Source of the DNA: Nemertoderma westbladi
Lineage: Eukaryota > Xenacoelomorpha > Nemertodermatida > Nemertodermatidae
Length of the DNA: 64,000 nt
Assembly: GCA_032718475.1 (NCBI GenBank)
Contig: JAUCBJ010005174.1
Coordinates: 23,959 to 87,958 of the forward strand
Reading direction: 5' to 3'
The position numbers and the translations under genes are program-made. Positions within the stretch are counted from its first letter, which is position 1. The number at the start of each line of letters is the position of its first letter. Below, one piece after another: positions 10,193-20,270 of this stretch. Below the pieces are notes generated by a model that was not told where the DNA came from, made no database searches, and saw nothing but the letters and a program-made list of their open reading frames with translations.

Positions 10193-12493
10193 ATGACATC
10201 GCATTTCAAAAGAAGCAATTTTGAAGTGACGAAATGTGACGATAGTCTAGATATTGAGAAAGTAGACCTCACAATGTCCAAGGTAGAGAGAGCAGAAATT
10301 ACTTTACCAAAATCATCTAGTCCCATTGTACGACGCTATTTCACTACAAGGAACGTTTTATTTGGGATAATTTTACTACTGGGACTGATTGTAGCAGCAT
10401 TAATTATCGTTATCGCCATTGGAGGCTCAAGTAGTGAGGCATTATGTCTGACCCCCGAGTGCATTTACATGGCATCCTCAATCTGGGCTAATGTGAACAC
10501 CTCGGTCGATCCCTGCCAGGATTTCTACAACTATGCATGTGGGGGCTGGATCAACAAGAACCCTATTCCACCCGATGTGGACTTATGGAGTCCATTAAAT
10601 AAGAAAGATTTTGAAACCAAGATATTGCTAAAGTCTATGTTGGATGAAATAACGGCCAGAGGGAATTATACCAACGAGGATGATGCAATAGGTAAAGCTC
10701 ATAGATATTATCTCTCCTGTATGAATGAAAGTGCAAAAGTCAAATTGGGTGGAAAACCATTGAGAGAGATAATCCAAAACAACTTTAAGAACTTGGAATC
10801 GCCCGGGTCTGAGGCTAATGGAAGTACATCGAAGGAAGAGTTAACAGATCTGCTAAAAACGATGTTCACTAACTTATCAATGCCCGCCCCTGGTCCGCCT
10901 CTAATAGTTGTGGGTTCATCTTCAGACAGTAAGAACACAGATGTTCAAGTAATCACCATTACCAAAGGATCTTTGTTTTTGGATCAAACCCGTTCGTATT
11001 TAAATAAAACCATAGATAACGACACATCATGGACTAACCTATTGAATTATATGACGGATTTGTCTGTGAAAGTCGGGCTCAATGCCACAATCATTAATAA
11101 AACAATGCGAAAAGCTCTGGAGTTCGAGATGGAATTAGCTGAGTTAACAGAGTTTGAAAGAAACTATCGCAAAATGTCAATCGAAGATCTTCAGGAAGAA
11201 GCTCCAGTTGTTATGTGGCTGGATTTATTGCAACATATATTTAATCTTGTTGGATATGAGATAACACCAAAGGAAGACGTTGTTGTGTATTCCTTGAAAT
11301 ATTTGAAAGGCTTAAGTAAAATTATGGATCATACTGATTCAGTTGTAGTCGAACATTACATGTTGTTCCGGTTTATGGATGCCCAGGTTAAATATCTTTC
11401 TGATGATTTTCTTAACTTAAATAAACAATATTTTGGAGGGGTTCAGGAACCAAAGTGGAAGAGTTGTCTCCAACAAACAGAGGATAGTTTCACATATGCC
11501 ATTGGAGCTTTGTTTGTAGAGAGACGATTTGATAAGGCTAGCAAGGAAGCTGCTTCAAAGATGATTGATGGAATCCGAGATGCTTTCATAGAGAATCTAC
11601 CACAGGTGGCCTGGCTCGATGGCGATACATTGAACAAAGCCGAGCGGAAAGCCAAGATGATGGGGAAGTTAATCGGTTACCCGGACATTATTCTCAATAG
11701 ATCCTCCCTAAATGATAAATATAAGTCTTTGGAGATGAAAGAAGATGAATTTCTTAATAACAGTATGAAATTAATGAAATTCGCATTGGAAAAAAAATTA
11801 ATTAAGTTGCGGGAGCTGTTTGACGATATAGATATCTGGGATCTCCTACCACCAGGGATTGGTTCTGCGTCCATTACCGCGTTATACCATCCTTTATTCA
11901 ACGAAATGTTGTACCCCGCCGCCATCCTCCAGTCCCCCTTCTACGATAAATCGTTCCACAAGGCGCTTAATTTCGGTGGCATTGGATCGATCATGGGACA
12001 TGAGTTGACTCACGGTTTCTCCATCAAGGGGCGAAAATACGATTCCAAAGGGAACCTACGCAGATGGTGGAGTAACGATTCGATCTCTAAGTTTGAGAAA
12101 CAGGCAGACTGTATGAGGGAGCAGTACAGTGCCTATACAGTGCATGGAGAAAATGTTAACGGTAACTTAACGCTGGGCGAGAATATCGCGGATAATGGTG
12201 GTTTAAAGAGTTCCTTCCTCGCCTACCGAACCTGGGTGGAACAGAACGGTGAAGAGAAACAGCTACCCGCCCTGCAGCTTAATAACGAGCAATTGTTTTT
12301 CCTCAGCTTTGCACAGAACTTGTGCTACTTGGCTACCAAGGAGAAAGCTATTAAGTTGCTAGAGGAAGACCCTCACAGCCCTAATAAGTGGCGTGTGGTC
12401 GGCAGTTTGTCCAACTCTTACGAGTTCAGCAAGGTTTACAGTTGTCCTAAAGACAGCCCAATGAATCCTACCAAAAAATGTACAGTCTGGTAG
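10193..12493 (+). CDS. M13 zinc metallopeptidase (neprilysin/ECE-like), copy A
   Basis: A single uninterrupted exon of 766 codons, about the usual size for membrane M13 peptidases. These cleave small peptides outside the cell. Layout: short cytosolic tail, one membrane anchor (about residues 54-78, LFGIILLLGLIVAALIIV), then an ectodomain opening with CLTPEC and SVDPCQDFYNYACGGW. The zinc site is HELTHGF (His603, Glu604, His607) with ENIADNGG (Glu663, Asp667). The C-terminal DPHSPNKWR gives the His728 and Arg734 equivalents, and the protein ends CTVW as the family should. Many Asn-x-Ser/Thr sites are present. I chose ATG 10193 because upstream in-frame codons are non-ATG and the duplicate shares this ATG. 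Two family-conserved positions differ: the Asn of the substrate-binding NAxY motif is Thr (ITALY), and HGFD reads HGFS. A LINE sits 87 bp upstream. The lack of introns is unusual for this family and may point to a retrocopy. Confidence 0.93.
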   Translation: MTSHFKRSNFEVTKCDDSLDIEKVDLTMSKVERAEITLPKSSSPIVRRYFTTRNVLFGIILLLGLIVAALIIVIAIGGSSSEALCLTPECIYMASSIWANVNTSVDPCQDFYNYACGGWINKNPIPPDVDLWSPLNKKDFETKILLKSMLDEITARGNYTNEDDAIGKAHRYYLSCMNESAKVKLGGKPLREIIQNNFKNLESPGSEANGSTSKEELTDLLKTMFTNLSMPAPGPPLIVVGSSSDSKNTDVQVITITKGSLFLDQTRSYLNKTIDNDTSWTNLLNYMTDLSVKVGLNATIINKTMRKALEFEMELAELTEFERNYRKMSIEDLQEEAPVVMWLDLLQHIFNLVGYEITPKEDVVVYSLKYLKGLSKIMDHTDSVVVEHYMLFRFMDAQVKYLSDDFLNLNKQYFGGVQEPKWKSCLQQTEDSFTYAIGALFVERRFDKASKEAASKMIDGIRDAFIENLPQVAWLDGDTLNKAERKAKMMGKLIGYPDIILNRSSLNDKYKSLEMKEDEFLNNSMKLMKFALEKKLIKLRELFDDIDIWDLLPPGIGSASITALYHPLFNEMLYPAAILQSPFYDKSFHKALNFGGIGSIMGHELTHGFSIKGRKYDSKGNLRRWWSNDSISKFEKQADCMREQYSAYTVHGENVNGNLTLGENIADNGGLKSSFLAYRTWVEQNGEEKQLPALQLNNEQLFFLSFAQNLCYLATKEKAIKLLEEDPHSPNKWRVVGSLSNSYEFSKVYSCPKDSPMNPTKKCTVW

Positions 12494-12814
12494 TCTATTA
12501 GAGCGGACTGCAGTGTATGGGTCTTATGTGGTTCTCTTTAGTCACAAAACCATCAGTCGTGATCACCCATGATTGGGGTTTCGGGGTGGGACAAATTTAA
12601 TATTATGATTACTGATTACTGAAATTCTTATCTTATAGTAAAGAATGACAAACCCAGAAATAGAACAAATTCACACTTTTCTCTCAATATTACTTTCAGA
12701 ATATCAATAGGGTACCATAGAGGGTGTATTGTATTTATATGGAAATACAGTAATTGTATACTGTACATTGGCGTTTGCTTAATAATTGTGCTTCCATAAT
12801 AGGGTTGGTGCGCG

Positions 12815-12820
12815 AATAAA
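12815..12820 (+). promoter_or_regulatory. Candidate polyadenylation signal for peptidase copy A
   Basis: An AATAAA hexamer about 320 bases after the peptidase stop. It is the first clear canonical hexamer I noticed downstream. The duplicate gene has lost this region through a deletion. Confidence 0.45.
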
Positions 12821-12926
12821 AGGTTGGACTAGAAACAATTGAAAATAAGGAATAACAAAATGGCAATAATATATGGCGGGTGTATTATTGTAAATAACGA
12901 GGAAGTTGTCAAAATAGTGGGTTTAA

Positions 12927-14428
12927 AGGGACCATTACCCCAACAGAAGTGAAATTATCGGAAATGTACAAAATGTTCGAAAAAAAATATTTGTTATCTG
13001 TTTTTGTAGATGGATAGAAGGTCTTTCATGTGGTGACATCGGATTTCACCATTGAATGATTTTTTGGCTGATATTCATGACTCTGTATAAATAAACCAAA
13101 TTCTCAGTTTGTCCATTTCAATAGTTTTTAAGGGGGGGGGGGGGGGGGGGGGGAGGGGGGTACACCATTTATCAAAATATGTCGAATTTTTTTTTATGGT
13201 CTATTATAATGCACCATTGAATGGTGTTTCCAAATCTGAAAACCGCTATTTAATAGCTCTTTTAGTTTTCAAGTTATGTAAATTTCCATTTAGGGAATCC
13301 TATTGAAATTACTAATGTATAATGAAAGGTCGATTATCTCCAAATATTTTTTTCATGAAATTGTCAACTTCAAAACCCTACAACTTAACTACAATTTTTG
13401 AGTAATTAGTCTGAAACTTTCTGTGGGTGTCTAGATAGCCACCCTGCATAAAAGTATCAGACAACTTTTCTAAATTTTTTGTTAATAAAATTTAATACTA
13501 TTTATAAAAAACCTAAAAATTTGCATAAATTTGCAGCGCCACCTAGCGGTGCAGAATTATTTTAACAAAGTTTCGCCTGATAGTTATGTTGCCCCATCTT
13601 TGATCTATCATATAAAAAAACTTTCATGTGATTAGATTCAAAACTGTAAAAGCCTTACGGTTCCAAAGCGCAACCAAGTTTTTTTTGTTGTTAACTAGTA
13701 TTAACTAATATTAAATTGCGAAAAAAAAAATTATCTGACCTGTCATGTAGAATAGCATGTTAGGCACATATATGCCAAATTTTAGCCAAAATCAAACAAT
13801 TTTGAAACGCTGAGAGTGATAAATGGAAGAGTTGTCCCAAAATGGTGTACCCCCCCCCCCCCCCCCCCCCCCCCCCCTTAATCACTAAATTCAATACGGC
13901 TTTTTTATTTTCATATCTAATTACTATTTTCATTCAATTTTAATCTAACATATATATACCAAAATGTTCAGTAGCTTTAGGGCTTTTGTAAAACATGGCC
14001 ATTTGGATCTTCCAGAACCAATTTTGTAACTGCTACTCTTTGACTGTCACAAAATACAGTATTTGATTCTCAAAATATAGCCCGAACATACTAAAACCCC
14101 CATAAAATTTTCAAAAACAATAATTTTGTGCATAAATTTTCATATAAAATAGCATACATCTAAGTCCATCTTAATAAAGTTATGGAACGAGAAATTTAAC
14201 CAAGGTGGTAATACTTTATCCTTAAACATGATATATTTTACTTGAAAAAAAGCCTTACAAATTCAAATACAAATAAAAATAAAACAAATACAAATACAAT
14301 ACAATTTTTGAAAAAAACAAGCTAGCCATATCCAGTTTTCTTAGTAAAAGATCACAGATCATTGTGTTAAAGTTTCATATTAGTAGCTGTAGAAATAAGA
14401 ACTAAATAGATTCAGGGTAATGGTCCCT
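12927..14428. mobile_element. Non-autonomous TTAA-type DNA transposon, 1.5 kb
   Basis: Flanked by TTAA at 12923-12926 and 14429-14432, with 14-bp perfect terminal inverted repeats AGGGACCATTACCC. The interior has no transposase-like frame. TTAA target duplications are typical of piggyBac and some Sola elements. With no protein, the superfamily stays open. The region is deleted in the second host copy, so no empty site is available for comparison. Confidence 0.72.
13132..13877. mobile_element. Inner TTAA-flanked element with poly-G/poly-C ends
   Basis: Sits inside the 12927-14428 element and is itself flanked by TTAA (13128-13131 and 13878-13881). Its ends are inverted: a run of about 29 G (with one A) followed by TACACCATTT on the left, and AAATGGTGTA followed by about 28 C on the right. 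It may be a second transposon nested in the first, or a subterminal palindrome of the outer element. The homopolymer length should be treated with caution. Confidence 0.55.
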
Positions 14429-14432
14429 TTAA

Positions 14433-15050
14433 GTAAGCGCATAAAACTAATTTTGAAAATCGGATGTGATTGGCTTTTGTAGGTCTGACGGTCATGGCTT
14501 ATAGTTTTATTTAATATATACAGAAGTTTTACTGTTACTGTAGTTTGAGTAATTCGTATAATGTTATTATATCTGCCTGCGTTATTTCAAACTGTTACAG
14601 TGTATTTGGATGATTGGCGAAGGCGACTACACTTTCAATGCTTTTTAGAGCATAAATGGAAAAGCACCAATGAATTTACCAAAAGTTATATAGAGTAGGC
14701 CTACCTAATTACTAGCGTAATTAAAACTTTTTCATAAAGTCCCAGTTTTAAATGTTTAATTTGTAATAGTACTAATGTGGAGAAACCTAAACAATTTACA
14801 GTTTTAATATTACGATAATTGTGTTTATATGTGGATTATTATTTGGATATTAATGAAACATATGATTTTGGTCATAAATTAATATATCTATTTGTTCTAA
14901 TAAAATAAAACGGAACTCTTTAGTCGGAATTTAAACCTTGTAAATTACAATTATCGTCATTTCTTAAACGTATCGCCCTGTATAGAATATAAGACATTAA
15001 GATACTGTAGGTATTAAAGACCTGCTGTCCTGTATCAACTACTCTACCTG
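14433..15050. other. AT-rich intronic stretch, nothing recognised
   Basis: Lies within intron 2 of the coiled-coil gene between the TTAA element and a LINE fragment. No exon, RNA gene or repeat boundary could be supported. Confidence 0.4.
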
Positions 15051-15059
15051 AATGCAGAC

Positions 15060-15295
15060 TAGACTACGATTCAGTGGGCACTCTGGAGAACGAGGTCATA
15101 CTGTACCACCAGATCTACTTTTATGGTAACCAACATAAGGAAATCGTATCCGTGGACGACCGGCTATGACAAATATAAACTAATTTGAAAGGGATACGGG
15201 ATACCGAAATTACGACAACTATGGAGAATCGGGAAGCCTGGAAGGATCTCATTTACTCTGTCCGAGGTCGCTCGACCTAGTTGTAGTAGTACTGC
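15060..15295 (+). mobile_element. LINE family 2 fragment, 3' end
   Basis: The plus strand matches the 3' end of the 4989-6020 element: the FSGHCW, GRP and METMENREAWKDLI-type coding remnants, the GTCGCTCGACCTAG terminus, and a short TAG-rich tail. Indels break the frame. It is an older, degraded copy. Confidence 0.75.
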
Positions 15296-15450
15296 ACATT
15301 ATTATTCTACACTATTATGTTTCCAATAAACTGAGAAGTTGTGATAGGATTTTTCAGTTTTTTTCAGATTTTCAGTCTGACAATGATTCGTCTAGCCAGT
15401 CAGATAAGCAGATCCCTTGTGAGTGAAAACAATAATTGGTAGAAACTAAC

Positions 15451-15648
15451 CATCCCTTTCTCGTTTCTATGTTGTTCCTCCATCTCTATCTTTAAATGTT
15501 CCAACTCTACCATTTCTCTGTAATGATTCTCTGTTAACTCGGTAAGTTTTCTATCAATGTCTGAAGTATGCTCCAGGCGATTTGAACGGAGTTTACTTTC
15601 AGTTTCATGTGCGATTTTGTGTAACTCGTCACAATTCGCTAACTCGCT
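15451..15648 (-). CDS. Coiled-coil protein gene, exon 2
   Basis: Minus-strand exon of 198 bases (66 codons, phase 0 at both ends). The acceptor is TTCTTTCATTGCAG just above 15648 and the donor is GGGATG/GTTAGT at 15451/15450. The sequence begins SELANCDELHKIAHETE and ends EEQHRNEKGM, again charged and heptad-like. Phase agrees with exon 1 upstream (ends phase 0) and exon 3 downstream (starts phase 0). The 12.7-kb intron that follows holds the antisense M13 peptidase gene. This exon is absent from the second copy, removed by the same deletion that truncated peptidase copy B. Confidence 0.8.
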
Positions 15649-16366
15649 CTGCAATGAAAGAAATATCCTTACATTGTATTGGTCTACAATCATATTCACA
15701 TAAGTTAAAACCAAACCGCTCAGTCATAACTAATTGGCGCTTTCATTTCAACAAAACGATGTTATAATGATTATATTATGTGGCAGTAGTCTACTTTTTC
15801 TGAATTACTTCCATTGTGAAGTACAAGTAGGACTACTTAACTTATGGTATTTCTACTGTATGTATAATATGAGATTACATACAGTATATTGGCCTAACAT
15901 GTGCGGTTTAAAAAATACGACGAGGCGAGGCTAGATTAACTAAGATAATGGATAACGAAAATAACGGAAAAGGCGAAATTATTTTAACGAATATATCGAA
16001 ATGATAAAATTTAATTAAAATGTCGCTTTCCAGTGAGATCGGCATTCGAAGACACACTTTATATTTATTAATTAATAAAACCCGATAATGTCGCCCCATT
16101 TTCGACCATAAAAGTAATTTGATATCAAATACTGATTGGTTGTTAGGGGTAATCAAATGATGGGAAAACACCACAAGATGGCGCTCAAATTAGTAAATTA
16201 ATATTTAAATTGAAAAACACAAAAGGGATGTTTATATTATTTAAAAAATAGAAGATTAGAAACTATCAATTACAGTACGGGAAGTCCACAGAACTCTGTA
16301 GACATTTTTGATCGCCTTAATTGCTCTGTTATTTATTAGACCTACTTGCCTACTACTGACACTTAC

Positions 16367-16519
16367 TTGCAGCTGTTCAACCCTGATCTGCAACCTCTCT
16401 TTTTCTTTTAATGTTTGTTGGAGATACAACATGGTTTCTAAATGTCTACCTGTAAGTCTCTCGTTCTCCATTATTTGTTGAATATTGTCTGGTCTGAGAG
16501 ATCTCCTTGTCTTCTCCAT
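16367..16519 (-). CDS. Coiled-coil protein gene, exon 1 (start codon)
   Basis: Minus-strand exon of 51 codons from ATG 16519-16517 to a consensus donor CAA/GTAAGT at 16367/16366. It begins MEKTRRSLRPDNIQQIMENE and continues with Leu/Gln/Glu-rich heptads. Only one intron base pattern fits the next exon (phase 0). The exon is conserved, with the same ATG and donor, at 52797-52645 in the duplicated locus. With exons 2-4 it gives about 250 residues with no signal peptide or membrane segment, mostly predicted coiled coil. I do not recognise the family. A cytoskeletal or centrosomal role would be a guess. Confidence 0.8.
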
Positions 16520-16699
16520 AGCTTTACATCGCAAAATGGAATGTGGATGGGTGGGTGTGGATGCAATAAAAATTCAATCCTCTCCAGGGGAAATTCGACG
16601 CAAAAAACAGCTGATTATTCTCAAAAATAAAACTGTAACCTGTTCTATTGTGTTTAGTGCATTGTTTTGGTTAAAATAACGTATCATTATAACCCGCTC

Positions 16700-16765
16700 C
16701 TTTCCCTAAATTGAGAATTTAACAGTGAGGCGGGATTTTAATTCGCCAAGGCGGGTTTTGCGTCC
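16700..16765 (-). promoter_or_regulatory. Candidate GC-rich promoter boxes of the coiled-coil gene
   Basis: About 200 bases upstream of the exon 1 ATG, in an otherwise AT-rich region, lie two spaced GGCGGG boxes (GAGGCGGGATTTT and AAGGCGGGTTTTG on the plus strand). On the coding strand they read AATCCCGCC and AACCCGCC, similar to E2F-type sites. The pair is kept in the duplicate at about 53000-53037, with one box changed. A run of about 18 C follows at 16769. Functional assignment is inference only. Confidence 0.3.
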
Positions 16766-17491
16766 AGTCCCCCCCCCCCCCCCCCCCTGCCTCTATTGAA
16801 TTCAAACTAAATCCATTAGGCCTAGTAACTGTACACAATATTATTTGACACAATTATTATCTGACTACACGTTTAATAAAAACTATTGAATATTCTTACT
16901 AAGGTATAATTGACTCGTGTGAGATTATAGGATTATGTGCGTAAAACTCAAAACCGTATGTGATTTATTTGCAGTATAGTTTGTTGAGTACAGTTTGATC
17001 ACTGTGTGATATTTGCATAGGGCCTATAGGCCTACTGTATACCTTTCCACTGTTTATATAGGTCTAGTAAGTAATAAATGCGTATTCTGCATATATCATT
17101 GCCAAGACATTAATCATGGGTATTGAAATGCGAGAAGGACTGGTTGTGTTTGGGCATAATACCGTATAGTGATGGTAATTAACGCTTTTGTTTGGCATCA
17201 GTTTACTTTGCCTTGTCGATCGCAATCTGATGATGTTGTTTATGTCCTCAATGCATGCCTCTGTAATATGGCCTTCGGGTGTGTTCACATTATTCAAAGG
17301 AGTATCTTTAAAACTACAGTACGGTAAAATATACTGATTTTTAACCACAAAAATAGCAAACACGAACCGAAAGGCAACGGTTTAAGGAATAACTACAGAC
17401 CCTCGATCTGGTACAATGACAGAGAAACAGCAGGAAATCTTGTTCAGAATTCTTCACATAGAAATAAGTCCAGAAGAATGCTATACGTAAA

Positions 17492-17615
17492 AAAAAAAAG
17501 CAAACAGTCGGCCGAGGCCGGAGGCGACCCGAAGGCTCCTCTTTCGATAGCTACTACCCGAGGGTAGGGGTGGGCGCTACTCTTGTCCCAAGATTTATGT
17601 GTATTATTTATGCTA
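17492..17615 (-). repeat. SINE body fragment, minus strand
   Basis: Read on the minus strand, this matches the body of the SINE at 57663-57905: the GGAGTAGCGCCCACCCCTACC segment region, the TCGAAAGAGGA word and the GGTCGCC..GGCCGACTGTTTGC terminus, ending in an A/T tract. The tRNA head is missing. It is also present at about 53750-53870, so it predates the locus duplication. Confidence 0.75.
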
Positions 17616-18089
17616 TACGTAACTATCAGTATATCTTCTTCATTATGTCTAAATAACTCATTATTTTTTTTTTATTAATTCAATTGATTTATTGTTGTCC
17701 TCCATCACAATATAAATTGCACGAACGAAGGAAATGATTGCCTCGATTTTTTAGACTTCAATTGAAGTGGGAGTGAGTTCCAAATGCTGTGGCCTCATAA
17801 ACGCAGAGACCGTTGAGATGATGTAAAAGTGGGACAGAAAAATTGGCTTGTGAAACTGAGCGTGTGAAATAATTATGAGATTATTATTGCGGGTTCCACC
17901 CTCTGATTCGCCTACTGATCAGGTTGATAGTGGGGAACGCCATGCATCTAATATTGAGGTTAAACAGGTGTTCGCTATCGGAAGTCATCATATAGAAACT
18001 AACCCTCTGAGTTAGCTTCGCCGGCTAATTATCCTCGTTTATCCGTGTACAGCATGTCTCTGCGTGAGTTCATGTTTTATCTCGAAGCG

Positions 18090-18840
18090 CAAATTATGAT
18101 TATTCTCAATTTTAGCGATGGCCAACTTTTAGTTCTCCAACTGCATTAAATTATTATGCTCATTAGAACCGCAATGTCGGATTTAGTGTGGGAAGACACC
18201 TTCAAAACAAACGTAGAGCGAATAGTTATTGAGGTATCGCAGAAAATGTGAAGTCCGGCACAAGTCTACATTACAGCTTTGATGCGATAATGGCAATAAT
18301 ACACAAAAAATGATACTTTGAATTATCTCAAGGAATCAAGAATAGACACATCACAGAAATGATTGATATAGTGGGTGTAGACACCTTTAAAATAAGAGTA
18401 GAGTCATTAGTTCTTGAGCTATTTTACAAAATGTCAAGACTATGTCCACAAATTGATACTTGAAATTGAGTTGAACCACACATTTTCTCCAAAACTATAG
18501 TCAACTAATCACTACTCTTTAATTTTGAAGTTGTCTGTATACACTAAATCAATTCGTTGCAGTGATGTGTATATTTTTGATGCCTAAGATAATTAGAAGT
18601 AAAATTTTTAGTGTATTTGTCTATAAATCATCAAGGCACTCATGTTGACTTGTGCCGGACTCAACATTTTCTGTAATATCTCAAGAACTATTCGCTCTGC
18701 GCATGTTTTGATGGTGTCTACTCCCACTAAATCGGTCATTGTGGTTCTAATGGGCATACTATTAAATGCAGTAGGAGAACTAAAAGTTTTCCACCACCAA
18801 AATTGAGAATAAGACTCACTTTGCGCCAAAGAGTACAGTA
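18090..18840. mobile_element. Long imperfect palindrome, probable foldback element
   Basis: The left half (18095-18440) is matched by inverted sequence in the right half (18500-18830). Examples are ATTCTCAATTTTAG against CAAAATTGAGAAT, CATTAGAACC against GGTTCTAATG, TTGTGCCGGACT against AGTCCGGCACAAG, and ACACATCACAG against CAGTGATGTGT. The centre is near 18465. The second host copy stops aligning at about 54358, the point where this palindrome begins, consistent with insertion here. No coding frame was seen. Confidence 0.6.
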
Positions 18841-19160
18841 GGTTCTGTTCATGTGCCTGTAGCACTAGTTCCCTCATCCAAAATTTAAAATTTTTGTATC
18901 TAACTAAGTTTGGACACATTTGATGACATTTGATGCATGCAGGAAGTTCTTTCTTGAGTCATTGATCTTTCATCAATGTGTTATATTGTTATAAATTTCA
19001 TTACGGTGCATTGCGATGGCTCAAAATTTCAACCATCTTGGGATCAGTGAAGATATAGACGAAATTTAAAGAATTTTTTTTGCCGTATTTTTTCACCATT
19101 TGGCAACTTTTGTGCACTGGTAGAACAATGAAATCGAAAAAAAAGTAAAAATGCACCGCC
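18841..19160. other. No recognised feature
   Basis: AT-rich sequence between the palindrome and the tandem repeat block. No exon, RNA gene or repeat could be supported. Confidence 0.4.
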
Positions 19161-19164
19161 CTAA

Positions 19165-19570
19165 TACTACAAATGGGGGTTTTCCTGGTAGGAGAATTAA
19201 CTTCTGATGTCTGTTTTAATTTTTTTTGGAAAATTTAGTCTTCTAACGGACTATCTCATGTCTGTCTGTGAGTCAGTTTGTCTGTCAGTCGGTCTGTCCG
19301 TCAAAATATAATACTGTAATTCGCACAAAATAGCTAAAAATTTCTCTATGGGGGTTTTCGTGGTCGATAATTTTATTGCCTATGTCAGTTTTCCATTTTT
19401 TGCAAAATCTAGTCTTATAACTGACTATCTGATGTCTGTCTATGAGTCAGTTTGTCTTTTAGTCTGACCGTCAAAATATAATACTTCGCAGAAAATTGCT
19501 AAAAATTTCTCTAGGGGGGTTTTCGTGGACGGCAATTTCATTTCCGATGTCAGTTTTCGTAATTAGCTGA
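19165..19570. repeat. Tandem repeat, about 180-bp unit, 2+ copies
   Basis: Units share AAAATTTCTCTATGGGGGTT, then a variable stretch ending GATGTCAGTTTT, then CTATCT.ATGTCTGTCT, GAGTCAGTTTGTCT and CCGTCAAAATATAATACT. Starts lie near 19165, 19345 and 19500. No coding function. Confidence 0.7.
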
Positions 19571-19604
19571 ATCTTGTCTGTCTATCTAGGGTCTGGATGA
19601 CTGC

Positions 19605-19700
19605 AAAAAAATTTGATGGACAGTCCGACAGACAGACAGTTAGACAGACCCACAGAAAGACAGACAGACAGAAACACAGGCAGGCAGACAGACAGATTGA
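19605..19700. repeat. CAGA microsatellite
   Basis: Degenerate (CAGA)n / (GACA)n run directly after the ~180-bp tandem units. Confidence 0.75.
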
Positions 19701-19862
19701 TGAGGTTCCACAAAATATGAAAACTTACAACATAAATTTTGTAACATGAACATTGTTGTATTCTGACAGCCAGACCAAAAGAGAGACAGACGAACAGACA
19801 GCCATAATTCGAAGAAAAGTAAGAGATCTCGCTAAACCGTTTTCAGATTCGACCAATCGGCA

Positions 19863-20105
19863 TCGAGCAATAAGACCAATCGTGCCAGTGGAGTAGATGG
19901 TAGTCCACCATGAGGTCTTTAAAATACCTGAGTGTTTGAAGCTCATTTATCCCATCATAGTAGACAGACATGTACAGAACAACAAGAGTCCCACAAGAAA
20001 TGAAAACAAATAAGTTGGTGCCAGTTCCCAAGAAGGACAACCTAACTCTCTATGGTACTTTTCGGGGAATCTCATTGATCTCGAAAGCTATATAATAGGA
20101 TTCTA
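19863..20105 (+). mobile_element. LINE family 1 fragment, cut by a BEL LTR
   Basis: The plus strand matches the RT region of the intact LINE, from the KSIKTNRASGVDG region to FRGISLIS. It shares private changes with the LINE at 54935 (CCATGAGGTC in place of CCCTGAGGTC, and GTTTGAAGCTCAT), so both probably descend from one insertion that was duplicated with the host locus. It stops abruptly where the BEL LTR begins at 20106. Confidence 0.78.
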
Positions 20106-20270
20106 TGTGAGCGTATTCAATTCCGCCTCACCAACCCCCATAAAGTGGGAAAGAGCGCCTTTAAGCAATATTGGGGAGTACGAGGTTGATTGCCAATCAA
20201 CCTCGTATCACCCCCAATAAACGGGGAGGACAAACCCCAAAGGGCCGTACACAATGGGGGTCAGAGGTTA

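Noticed and set aside
13109-13306. Plus-strand frame with a Gly run
   Set aside because: Generated by the poly-G tract of a transposon end.
17064-17363. Minus-strand 99-codon ORF
   Set aside because: Its counterpart at about 53340-53630 in the duplicated block carries indels that break the frame, so it is not under coding constraint.
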